Shown one piece after another: positions 40,990 through 46,873 of a stretch of DNA of 52,167 nucleotides (position 1 is its first letter; every line of letters begins with the position of its first letter). The stretch spans positions 1 to 52,167 of IMG/VR virus record IMGVR_UViG_3300015245_000043. One strand, written 5' to 3'. A program made the position numbers and the translations under genes. The notes beneath the pieces are model-generated. The model searched no databases and was not told where the DNA came from. It saw only the letters and a program-made list of their open reading frames with translations. Source of the stretch: a virus.

Positions 40990-41210
40990 AGAAACAACCG
41001 GGCATGAAGGCACTGGCGCGGCGCCTGCGGACCGCCCGCATCGAAGCCGGGATCGAGACCAGCGAGGCGGCGGCCAGGATGATTGGGGTGAGGAGTGGTG
41101 TCTACTATCGCCACGAGAACGCGCAGTCGATGCCGACGATCACGCACGCGGCGAAGTACGCCAAGGCGTTCGGGGTGTCGGCGTGCTGGCTGGCATTCGG
41201 CCTGTCATGA
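40986..41210 (+). CDS. XRE-family HTH DNA-binding protein
   Basis: This 74-residue protein is essentially a single XRE/Cro-C1 domain: MKALARRLRTARIEAGIETS, EAARMIGVRSGVYYRHENAQ, then TITHAAKYAKAFGVSACWLA. It may regulate the accessory cluster or another phage promoter. The start overlaps the previous stop by 4 bases. Confidence 0.75.
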   Translation: MKKQPGMKALARRLRTARIEAGIETSEAAARMIGVRSGVYYRHENAQSMPTITHAAKYAKAFGVSACWLAFGLS

Positions 41211-41404
41211 TCACCTTGAAGGTCAAGCCGTCCTGGTCGATCCGCGCCGCCAAGCTGTTCGCGCCCGGCAGCGAGATCGTGCTGATCCGCTTCGCCGACG
41301 ACTTCGAGAGCGTCGAGATCGTACATGACAACAGGATGTCGTCGCGCGCCCTGCTCGAAGCGGCGCAAATGGCACTGGCTCGCGTGATAGGGAGAGTGTC
41401 GTGA
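41207..41404 (+). CDS. Hypothetical protein
   Basis: This 65-residue protein is counted from the ATG at 41207, overlapping the HTH gene by 4 bases. A strand-rich N terminus (ITLKVKPSWSIRAAKLFAPG, SEIVLIRFADD) is followed by a helix (SRALLEAAQMALARVI). Function is unknown. Confidence 0.52.
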   Translation: MITLKVKPSWSIRAAKLFAPGSEIVLIRFADDFESVEIVHDNRMSSRALLEAAQMALARVIGRVS

Positions 41405-41628
41405 GCAAGAAGATGGTCGTGAAGGTGCAGACGCCGATCGTCAGCAACGCACCGAACCCGCCGGCGATGGTCTACGACCAGACGCGCAAGTTCCAGATGT
41501 TCATCGAGAAGAAAGACCTGCCCGACTGGAATTGGATCGTCGAGCGCGGCGGCAAGGCGTTCTACCTGGCGAGGATCAGCGACGACGGGATCACGCTGAT
41601 CCGGCGCGTCAGCGACCGCACATGGTGA
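41401..41628 (+). CDS. Hypothetical protein
   Basis: This 75-residue protein starts at GTG (41401). It contains QTRKFQMFIEKKDLPDWNWI and KAFYLARISDDGITLIRRVS, a small beta-rich fold. It overlaps its neighbours on both sides. Function is unknown. Confidence 0.52.
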   Translation: MSKKMVVKVQTPIVSNAPNPPAMVYDQTRKFQMFIEKKDLPDWNWIVERGGKAFYLARISDDGITLIRRVSDRTW

Positions 41629-41810
41629 AGCAGCCGGGCAATAGCAGCGGCCGGATCGCCAACAAGCGAAAGCCGTTCGGCGCGCACGGCATCGATGATG
41701 CCATCGACGAGGGAGCCAGGATCAACCAGCGTCATCCCGGCTCGCTGCGCGCGACGCGGCGGGCGATCGAGAAGCTGTTGAAGAAGCTGCGGCGGCTTCA
41801 AGAGCATTGA
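41622..41810 (+). CDS. Small basic protein at the end of the accessory cluster
   Basis: This 62-residue, strongly basic protein (NSSGRIANKRKPFGAHG, then RRAIEKLLKKLRRLQEH) overlaps the preceding stop by 7 bases and the convergent gene on the minus strand by 89 bases. It may bind nucleic acid. The overlap with an opposing gene lowers confidence in one of the two. Confidence 0.45.
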   Translation: MVKQPGNSSGRIANKRKPFGAHGIDDAIDEGARINQRHPGSLRATRRAIEKLLKKLRRLQEH

Positions 41811-41976
41811 GCGCTCGCACGACCAGGGCGGCATTCTCCTCGCTGTAGCAGACGGCAACGCGGTGCCGGCCGTAGATGTTATCCGGTTTTTCGCGATCAC
41901 CGATGTCCCATATTTCCGGCGGCAGCGACTTGAAGCTGACGCCGCCCTCGTGGCGATGACTGTAGTAACGGTCCAT
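41722..41976 (-). CDS. Hypothetical protein, convergent to the accessory cluster
   Basis: This 84-residue protein begins MDRYYSHRHEGGVSFKSLPP, then REKPDNIYGRHRVAVCYSEE and NAALVVRALNALEAAAAS. The CYSEENAALVVRALN block is common in small phage proteins that have no assigned function. GAGGAGG precedes the start. The last third is alanine/serine-rich and overlaps the opposite-strand gene. It is expressed against the direction of its neighbours, so it may be an independent unit. Confidence 0.58.
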   Translation of the reverse strand: MDRYYSHRHEGGVSFKSLPPEIWDIGDREKPDNIYGRHRVAVCYSEENAALVVRALNALEAAAASSTASRSPAASRAASRDDAG

Positions 41977-42257
41977 GTCGGCCTCCTCACAATCGATCAG
42001 ACGATAAGGCTGTTACTCGCCAGTGTGCAATAGGATTGAAAGCCTGCGTGGAATTTTTCTCGGTCAACCATATAACCAATCAGCACGCGCGTTCGGGGTG
42101 ACCGGGGTGGGCGGGTTGCGAGCGCCGGCCACGACACGGCGCGGCCGGCGCGCAGCGCGCTGCCTGCGCGCCCCTGCCCGCCAAGGAGGAGGCAGCGCCG
42201 CCCCTCCCTCACTGTGACAGTGCGGCGCTGGATTGCGTTCCTAGTGGGATCAACGGG
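41977..42257. other. Intergenic region with strong hairpins
   Basis: No convincing gene is seen here. It contains a 9-bp stem GGCGCGCAG/CTGCGCGCC (42147-42155 with 42164-42172) and a nested structure: CAGCGCCGC (42193-42201) pairs with GCGGCGCTG (42222-42230), and inside it CACTG (42210-42214) pairs with CAGTG (42218-42222). These may terminate the minus-strand gene at 42258 or form a structured RNA. Confidence 0.45.
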
Positions 42258-42797
42258 TTAGCTCAGCGGATCGGGCGCTAGTGTCCGCTCCCATGCCTCT
42301 AGTCTGGCCTGACCGACGGCGGCAAGGCGCTCTAGCTCGCTCCTCGACATCTCTGCTAGTGCCTTGCCGGGTTGCGGCGCGCCAGGCGCGAACGCTCCCG
42401 CTTCTGGTGTCCCGGTGAGGTAGTAGCCGGCAAGCTCAGCAGCAAACCGCGTCGCCTGCACCAATTCGCGGAGCTTAGCATCGGGCCGCGCCATTTCCTC
42501 ACGAATGCGGAACAGCCCGAAGGGAACAAGCTGCGCCGCAGCGTAGGCGCGCTGTAGCTCGATGACGGCGGCAGCGAAGATCGGTTCCCGCAGCCATCGC
42601 CTGACGGTCTCGACATCGAGCGCCAGGCGCCGCGCGATCTGCGAAGCCCACAACCCATGATAGACCATCAGTTCAACCGCCCCTAGCTGTGCGTCCGTCA
42701 GGCGGTCGAGCGCTCGCAAGTCGCCAGCACCAGGCCCAACCCCGCGCCGGTTCGCCGCAGCCACTCGCCGCAGCGCCAGCCCTGTGTGATCCGTCAT
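42258..42797 (-). CDS. HTH protein, probable small terminase subunit
   Basis: This 179-residue protein has a helix-turn-helix near residues 30-75: LTDAQLGAVELMVYHGLWAS, QIARRLALDVETVRRWLREP, followed by IFAAAVIELQRAYAAAQLVP. This is the layout of phage small-terminase-like HTH proteins (the phBC6A51-type domain). A helical middle would oligomerise. The C-terminal 60 residues (AEMSRSELERLAAVGQARLE) could contact the large subunit. It lies 8 kb from terL on the same strand. It would recognise the packaging site. A transcription regulator is the alternative. Confidence 0.6.
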   Translation of the reverse strand: MTDHTGLALRRVAAANRRGVGPGAGDLRALDRLTDAQLGAVELMVYHGLWASQIARRLALDVETVRRWLREPIFAAAVIELQRAYAAAQLVPFGLFRIREEMARPDAKLRELVQATRFAAELAGYYLTGTPEAGAFAPGAPQPGKALAEMSRSELERLAAVGQARLEAWERTLAPDPLS

Positions 42798-43139
42798 CGC
42801 CGGTCCCTCCTCCGCACTGGCTTACTGCCGGCCGCAGGTCGACTGCAAGCGTTCTCGTCTGTTCTAGGGGTGTGACACTTCGGAGCAAAACTAGTTCCCC
42901 TATGAGAGCGCTATATACTCCGCCGCCGCCGCCAAGCCAGCATCAGGTCAGCACCAGATCAGACACAGATAGTAGCCCTACACGGGATTGGTTTAGCAAA
43001 CACTGTCACACCCCTTTTCGAGGTTTTCTGCCGTTTTCTTGCTTCCACACTACTGAGTAAATCCGTTGTTGATTTCTTATTACTCACTCGTGTAAGGTGT
43101 CGGTTGCCCGTCGACACGGCGGGCGACACTTAACCGACA
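42798..43139. promoter_or_regulatory. Divergent intergenic region before second accessory cluster
   Basis: No gene is supported in these bases. The right part has TTGATT and TAAGGT spaced by 18 bases (43062-43097 region) as a weak rightward promoter, then an inverted pair TGTCGGTT (43098-43105) and AACCGACA (43132-43139) around GTCGACAC. Near 42910 a TATATA box lacks a good -35. The dyad may be an operator related to the dispersed CCCGACAC sites. Confidence 0.45.
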
Positions 43140-43152
43140 GGAGATTGCGACC
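43140..43152 (+). promoter_or_regulatory. Ribosome-binding cassette GGAGATTGCGACC, copy 2
   Basis: It is identical to copy 1 and immediately precedes the ATG at 43153. Confidence 0.7.
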
Positions 43153-43320
43153 ATGTCCAAGAAGGATTTCCAGCTAATCGCCGAGACGCTGCGCGCTCGC
43201 GGCGCTCAGCACCCCATCGCCGTCGCGACCATCGCTCGCGACTTCGCCGACGCTCTCAGGGCGACTAACAGCCGCTTTGACCGCGCCCGCTTCCTTGCTG
43301 CCTGCGGCGTGTCGGAGTAG
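43153..43320 (+). CDS. Small hypothetical protein
   Basis: This 55-residue protein reads MSKKDFQLIAETLRARGA, then IAVATIARDFADALRATNSR and FLAACGVSE. It resembles small helical proteins widespread in phages and plasmids of Alphaproteobacteria (pattern KDFxxIAxxLRxxxP...FxxxNPRFDxxRFLxACGV), whose role is unknown. The GGAGATTGCGACC leader marks its start. It is the first gene of the second accessory cluster. Confidence 0.68.
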   Translation: MSKKDFQLIAETLRARGAQHPIAVATIARDFADALRATNSRFDRARFLAACGVSE

Positions 43321-43325
43321 GGCCG

Positions 43326-43460
43326 ATGAACTACGCCGCTCAGCTACTCGTGGCCGTCGCCTTGACCTTCATCGCGACCGCCTGCATCAGCGCTCCCGCT
43401 GCCATCGTGCAGACCGTGACCGCTGCCATTGAGGAGGTCGCACCCCATGCGTCACGGTAA
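43326..43460 (+). CDS. Small membrane or lipoprotein-like peptide
   Basis: This 44-residue peptide starts MNYAAQLLVAVALTFIATAC, with a hydrophobic segment ending near Cys20 and a short polar tail. ATAC is a weak lipobox. It overlaps the next start. It may be a membrane peptide; the absence of a strong ribosome binding site keeps confidence modest. Confidence 0.42.
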   Translation: MNYAAQLLVAVALTFIATACISAPAAIVQTVTAAIEEVAPHASR

Positions 43461-43713
43461 CGCCCTGATGATCTCCGACGGCGCCAGCAATCCTGCTGGC
43501 GTCGCGCGGGCGCTGGTCGACGCGATCGACGAATGCAGGAAGGAGACACCTTACCGCGATCCGCGCGGCGATCCTGCCGTGATGCTGATCACGCACCAGC
43601 TAGCGTTCCTGCTCAGCCTGCCAACCTGCGAACGGCTCGACGATTGGGATACCTGGCGCAAGCTCTGCCGGGCGCATGTCGACGCCGCAACGGCCGGGAG
43701 GGTTGCAGCATGA
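43447..43713 (+). CDS. Hypothetical protein
   Basis: This 88-residue helical protein is counted from the ATG at 43447, which has GAGGAGG 9 bases upstream. It contains GNALMISDGASNPAGVARAL and VMLITHQLAFLLSLPTCERL, then DDWDTWRKLCRAHVD. Similar small proteins occur in alphaproteobacterial phages; function is unknown. The stop overlaps the next start by 4 bases. Confidence 0.58.
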   Translation: MRHGNALMISDGASNPAGVARALVDAIDECRKETPYRDPRGDPAVMLITHQLAFLLSLPTCERLDDWDTWRKLCRAHVDAATAGRVAA

Positions 43714-43976
43714 CGACACCAGACGAGTATTGGCGCCGGCCCTATCGGGCGCGCGTCGAGACTTCGCACTTTAGCGGCACCTTCACTTTCGACAACGAAG
43801 CCGACGCCGTCGACTACCTGCACCAGCAATTCGCCCGCGTGCGCCGGATCATTCGCAACGGCGAGTACGGGACATCCTGGGTTAACTTCGACTGCTACCG
43901 CTCCTACATCGAAGGCCCGGCCGGGCGCGTCGCCGCTCGCTACGTGCTGTTCGTCGACAAGCTCGAAAGCCATTGA
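43710..43976 (+). CDS. Hypothetical protein
   Basis: This 88-residue protein is strand-rich at its start (YRARVETSHFSGTFTFDNEA), followed by a helix (AVDYLHQQFARVRRIIRN) and VAARYVLFVDKLESH. It overlaps the previous stop by 4 bases. No family is recognised. Confidence 0.55.
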   Translation: MTTPDEYWRRPYRARVETSHFSGTFTFDNEADAVDYLHQQFARVRRIIRNGEYGTSWVNFDCYRSYIEGPAGRVAARYVLFVDKLESH

Positions 43977-43990
43977 AGGTCGAAACGGGG

Positions 43991-44007
43991 TGTTAGCTCT
44001 GCTAACA
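43991..44007 (+). terminator. Small hairpin between accessory genes
   Basis: TGTTAGC (43991-43997) and GCTAACA (44001-44007) form a perfect 7-bp stem with a 3-base loop. No T-run follows, so it may be an attenuator or RNA-stability element rather than a terminator. Confidence 0.35.
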
Positions 44008-44050
44008 TCCTGTCGCGGCGTGACGCGCCGCCTGATGATGACCACACCAA

Positions 44051-44063
44051 GGAGATTGCGACC
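44051..44063 (+). promoter_or_regulatory. Ribosome-binding cassette GGAGATTGCGACC, copy 3
   Basis: It is identical to copies 1 and 2; one extra A separates it from the ATG at 44065. Confidence 0.7.
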
Positions 44064-44064
44064 A

Positions 44065-44418
44065 ATGGCAACGACACGTACTGACCGCCGGACCTATGCC
44101 GGCACTGACTTTCGCGGCTGGTTCCGCCGCAAGCTCAAAGACAGCGCGGGAGACATCGCCCGGCATGGCGCCGACGCGGGCTATCCTCACATCACCTACA
44201 CCAGCGACACCGTGAAAATCTTCGATCGCTTCGGCGCCGAGATTTGGACGATGGCAGTCGAGGACGCGGAAAGCATGGGATGCAAGAACGTCGCCGAGAT
44301 GATCGCCGGCTTCGGCCGCGCCGACATGCTCGCGGACTTCGACCAATTCAAGAACCTGATGGTGTGGTACGCCTGCGAGAAGGTCGCACACGAGATGGAG
44401 GACGGCGACAATGCCTGA
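44065..44418 (+). CDS. Conserved phage hypothetical protein
   Basis: This 117-residue protein contains FRGWFRRKLKDSAGDIARHG, GYPHITYTSDTVKIFDRFGA, EIWTMAVEDAESMGCKNVAE and LMVWYACEKVAHEME. The block is familiar from phages and mobile elements but has no assigned function. The first region is basic and the middle is beta-rich. It carries the GGAGATTGCGACC leader and overlaps the next gene. Confidence 0.64.
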   Translation: MATTRTDRRTYAGTDFRGWFRRKLKDSAGDIARHGADAGYPHITYTSDTVKIFDRFGAEIWTMAVEDAESMGCKNVAEMIAGFGRADMLADFDQFKNLMVWYACEKVAHEMEDGDNA

Positions 44419-44839
44419 ATTCATTCTCGACACTGGCAACGAAGCGGGAGCGGCGGCGTTCGCCGCTCTCGACGAATTCACGCGCGGCTATGTGACCTGC
44501 ATGTTCTTTACTTCGACAGGATCGGGCGACGATGACGATCTAGAGCATGCGACACTGGCAGAGCTAGCGCCGGAGACCTGGACACGGATCGAGACCGATT
44601 GCGCGGCGTTCCAGTTCATCGCGCCACACATGCTGACGATGGCATGCGAGCGCGACGGCTACAACGCCGGTCGCGCTGGTCATGACTTCTGGCTGACGCG
44701 CAACGGACACGGCGCCGGCTTTTGGGATCGTGACGAGCTAGAGGCGAGCGACCTGGGCGACAAACTCTCGACCATCGCCCGCCGCTTCGGCTCCTGCGAC
44801 CTGTATCGCGGCGATGATAACAACCTGTACCTGGCATAG
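44411..44839 (+). CDS. Conserved phage hypothetical protein (AGHDFWLTRNGHGAGFWD motif)
   Basis: The C-terminal half of this 142-residue protein has AGHDFWLTRNGHGAGFWDRD, then DLGDKLSTIARRFGSCDLYR and GDDNNLYLA. This is a very recurrent block in phage and plasmid proteins. The N-terminal half has a helix with YVTCMFFTSTGSGDDDDLEH. Conserved His and Asp residues could form a metal site, but no activity is known. Its stop is followed by the next cassette copy after two bases. Confidence 0.7.
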   Translation: MPEFILDTGNEAGAAAFAALDEFTRGYVTCMFFTSTGSGDDDDLEHATLAELAPETWTRIETDCAAFQFIAPHMLTMACERDGYNAGRAGHDFWLTRNGHGAGFWDRDELEASDLGDKLSTIARRFGSCDLYRGDDNNLYLA

Positions 44840-44851
44840 GAGATTGCGACC
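44839..44851 (+). promoter_or_regulatory. Ribosome-binding cassette GGAGATTGCGACC, copy 4
   Basis: It is identical to the other copies, immediately precedes the ATG at 44852 and begins inside the stop codon of the previous gene. Confidence 0.7.
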
Positions 44852-45313
44852 ATGACTGACGTTCAACAATACACGCACTACGACGCGCCGACGCGGGCGC
44901 AGACCGTGACGATACAATGGGAGCGCGTCGAGGCGCGCGACGATAGCGGCGACACCCCGGAGGAGCGTGACGAAGGCTTCTGGCCGTCCCTCGACAAGGA
45001 CAAGGCTGGCTATGTCGGGGAGGAGAATGCGGCCCGCTTCGATGAACTTTGCGAGGCGGCCGACGCGCGCTTCAAGGGTTGGCGCGATGGCGACTGGTAC
45101 TTTATCGGCGTCGCCGCGCGGGCGCATATCAGCATCCCCATCGGCAGCGGATCGTTCCGCACCATCACTATCGATAGCGGCGGCTTGTGGGGGATCGAGA
45201 GCGACGCAGGCGACTACCTCGACGAGGTATTCGAGGAGGAGAAGGCCAGCCTGCTCGCTGAGCTTGCCACGCTTGGCAAGTGGGCGGCTGAGCAGAAAGG
45301 AGAAGTGACGTGA
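44852..45313 (+). CDS. Conserved phage hypothetical protein (SGGLWGIESD motif)
   Basis: This 153-residue acidic protein contains RDGDWYFIGVAARAHISIPI, GSGSFRTITIDSGGLWGIES, then DAGDYLDEVFEEEKASLLAE. The GLWGIESD block recurs in phage and plasmid accessory proteins of unknown role. The leader is the conserved 13-base cassette. It overlaps the next gene (GTG start) by 4 bases. Confidence 0.66.
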   Translation: MTDVQQYTHYDAPTRAQTVTIQWERVEARDDSGDTPEERDEGFWPSLDKDKAGYVGEENAARFDELCEAADARFKGWRDGDWYFIGVAARAHISIPIGSGSFRTITIDSGGLWGIESDAGDYLDEVFEEEKASLLAELATLGKWAAEQKGEVT

Positions 45314-45564
45314 ATAAGGAGCGACGCGAGCGCCTGCGGAAGGCGATGGCTGCGATCAACGAAGCGCTGGCGGGACAGATCGAGGAGGTCACCGCCGTCG
45401 CCGACGAGGAGCAGGAGGCATTCGACGGCATGCCCGAAGGTCTACAGGCCGGCGAGAAGGGTCAGAAGATGGAGGAGGTCGCGACGCAGCTACGCGACGC
45501 TGCGGAGGCTCTAGAGCAGGCCCGCGACGATCTTGACACGGCGGTCACGGAGGCATGCGAATGA
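45310..45564 (+). CDS. Acidic coiled-coil protein
   Basis: This 84-residue protein starts at GTG (45310). It is predicted to be a helical coiled coil throughout (RLRKAMAAINEALAGQIEEV, TQLRDAAEALEQARDDLDTA). Function is unknown. It overlaps genes on both sides by 4 bases. Confidence 0.6.
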   Translation: MNKERRERLRKAMAAINEALAGQIEEVTAVADEEQEAFDGMPEGLQAGEKGQKMEEVATQLRDAAEALEQARDDLDTAVTEACE

Positions 45565-45674
45565 GCGGCCACTTCAACGGCATGCGGAAGATCGACCGCC
45601 CGCTCTACACCTGGGCGCGCGTGATCGCCGTCGCCCTCGGCTTCCTTCTGATCTACTGGCTGACGAGCAGATAG
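45561..45674 (+). CDS. Single-pass membrane peptide
   Basis: This 37-residue peptide has a basic N terminus (MSGHFNGMRKIDRPLYTWA) and a hydrophobic segment (VIAVALGFLLIYWL) ending in TSR, consistent with one membrane span. The start overlaps the previous stop (ATGA). Function is unknown; a small membrane toxin or exclusion peptide is possible. Confidence 0.48.
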   Translation: MSGHFNGMRKIDRPLYTWARVIAVALGFLLIYWLTSR

Positions 45675-45680
45675 GTCGAA

Positions 45681-45721
45681 ACGCGCGCCAGGAGGTCGCG
45701 CGTAGCACCGTGATGCGGTGC
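45681..45721 (+). promoter_or_regulatory. Double hairpin in accessory-cluster gap
   Basis: ACGCGCG (45681-45687) pairs with CGCGCGT (45697-45703), followed at once by GCACCG (45705-45710) with CGGTGC (45716-45721). There is no T-run. It sits between coupled genes and may attenuate or protect the transcript. The gap opens with AGGTCGAAAC, as does the gap at 43978. Confidence 0.4.
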
Positions 45722-45768
45722 CTGACGAGACCGGCGAGCGAGAGCGAGCCAGACCAGGGAGACCGACG

Positions 45769-46179
45769 ATGGTAGTGCAGCGACGCGATTGGAAGGACAT
45801 CCTAACGGATCGTCGACGCCATCAGAAGCCAACGGAGCCGACGGTCATGATCCCGCGCTGCCGCTGGTGCAAGCGGAAGCTAGAGCGGGCGACGGTCTAC
45901 ATCCACATCGCGCCGGAGTGGCAGGCGACGGACACGGTCGCGACGGTTCGCTACATGGAGCGGATCAAGGCTGGCGAGGTCGTCAGCTTCGATCGCGGCT
46001 ACTACCCTGGTCAATCGATCCATACGCCAGCGAGCGAGCGCCCGATTGTCGGGGTCAGAGTATGGGACGGCAAGAGCTACAGAGGGAAGCCGGCGCGCCT
46101 GCCGATATTCTGCAAGCCGGCCTGCGGCGTCGAATTCGCGCTCGACGCGCACCAGCATGGACATAGAAGGAGAAGCTAG
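45769..46179 (+). CDS. Zinc-binding hypothetical protein
   Basis: This 136-residue protein is counted from the ATG at 45769 with GGGAG upstream. It has CRWCKRKLERATVYIHIAPE near residue 30 and FCKPACGVEFALDAHQHGH at the C terminus; the two CxxC/CxxxC pairs could hold a zinc ion. The middle is strand-rich. It resembles McrA/HNH-less zinc ribbons only in general outline; no active site is seen. Confidence 0.6.
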   Translation: MVVQRRDWKDILTDRRRHQKPTEPTVMIPRCRWCKRKLERATVYIHIAPEWQATDTVATVRYMERIKAGEVVSFDRGYYPGQSIHTPASERPIVGVRVWDGKSYRGKPARLPIFCKPACGVEFALDAHQHGHRRRS

Positions 46180-46440
46180 ATGCCGAAGCTAAGGAACGTG
46201 ACGGCTCACGAAATCGCTGAGGCCGTCAATGCCGCCGAAGATGTCAGCGCGATCTGCACTGGCATCGTCGGGCGCGTGCAGCAAGGCTATTGCGACGAGG
46301 TCGACGAGCCGGTCACGGTCGCGTCGTCGCTGCTATCGGCCAGCCGGTCGCTGGCTGACCTGGCGCACGCGATGCTGATCAAGGGACGGCTGCAAGAGCA
46401 GAAGGCGACGCTAGAGCGCACGCTGCGGAGCAGATCATGA
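46180..46440 (+). CDS. Hypothetical helical protein
   Basis: This 86-residue protein starts right after the previous stop, with GAAGGAG upstream inside that gene. It is helical (HEIAEAVNAAEDVSAICTGI, SASRSLADLAHAMLIKGRLQ). It overlaps the next gene by 4 bases. Function is unknown. Confidence 0.55.
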   Translation: MPKLRNVTAHEIAEAVNAAEDVSAICTGIVGRVQQGYCDEVDEPVTVASSLLSASRSLADLAHAMLIKGRLQEQKATLERTLRSRS

Positions 46441-46622
46441 AATGGTCCTGGTCCTGCGGCCACGAAGCGAGCGAGTGCTGCGCCGAATGCCATCGCCTGC
46501 TTTCGGTCAAATCGACGACGATGGTCGAGATCATCGACGACCTGATCGACGACCTGCGGCGACGCGGGCTTAACGAGAAGGCCGACGCCATCGGTCGCAA
46601 GCTGAATGAGGCACTACGATGA
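46437..46622 (+). CDS. Small cysteine-containing protein
   Basis: This 61-residue protein has an N-terminal CGHEASECCAEC cluster that probably binds zinc and a C-terminal charged helix (MVEIIDDLIDDLRRRGLNEK). It overlaps both neighbours by 4 bases. Function is unknown. Confidence 0.55.
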   Translation: MKWSWSCGHEASECCAECHRLLSVKSTTMVEIIDDLIDDLRRRGLNEKADAIGRKLNEALR

Positions 46623-46852
46623 AACCCGCCGAATTCACGACGCTAGGGACCGCCGCCTTCGGCGAGCGCTGGCGTACCGCCCTGGCCGGCGCCATCGGCA
46701 AGTCGCGCGAGATGGTCTATCAGTACGAGCGCGGCAAGTACCCGATCCCCGACGATGTCGCCGTCAATATCCGCAAGGTCTGCGCCAAGCGGATCGAGAA
46801 GCGGATCGCGGACCTACAGGCGACGCTCCTGCGCTGCGAGCTTGCGGCCTGA
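46619..46852 (+). CDS. Cro/HTH-like DNA-binding protein
   Basis: This 77-residue protein contains FGERWRTALAGAIGKSREMV followed by YQYERGKYPIPDDVAVNIRK, a helix-turn-helix of the type found in phage regulators where a tyrosine-rich recognition helix is followed by a P.P..V turn. It ends the second accessory cluster and converges on the primase-helicase gene 21 bases away. It may autoregulate the cluster. Confidence 0.62.
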   Translation: MKPAEFTTLGTAAFGERWRTALAGAIGKSREMVYQYERGKYPIPDDVAVNIRKVCAKRIEKRIADLQATLLRCELAA

Positions 46853-46873
46853 ATTCCCTACCTGCTGCATAGA

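Noticed and set aside
41997-42212. Minus-strand frame of 71 codons in the hairpin-rich gap
   Set aside because: The N-terminal half is translated through the G+C hairpins and is Arg/Ala-rich; only a 24-residue tail looks protein-like and it lacks a ribosome binding site.
42250-42300. GGTTAGCTCAGCGG resembles a tRNA D-arm
   Set aside because: No acceptor, anticodon or T-arm of matching geometry surrounds it, and it overlaps the end of the HTH gene on the other strand.
42689-43060. Plus-strand frame of 123 codons in the region before the second accessory cluster
   Set aside because: Its first third is antisense to the small-terminase-like gene, composition is Pro/Ser/Arg-rich without protein-like pattern, and it lacks a ribosome binding site.
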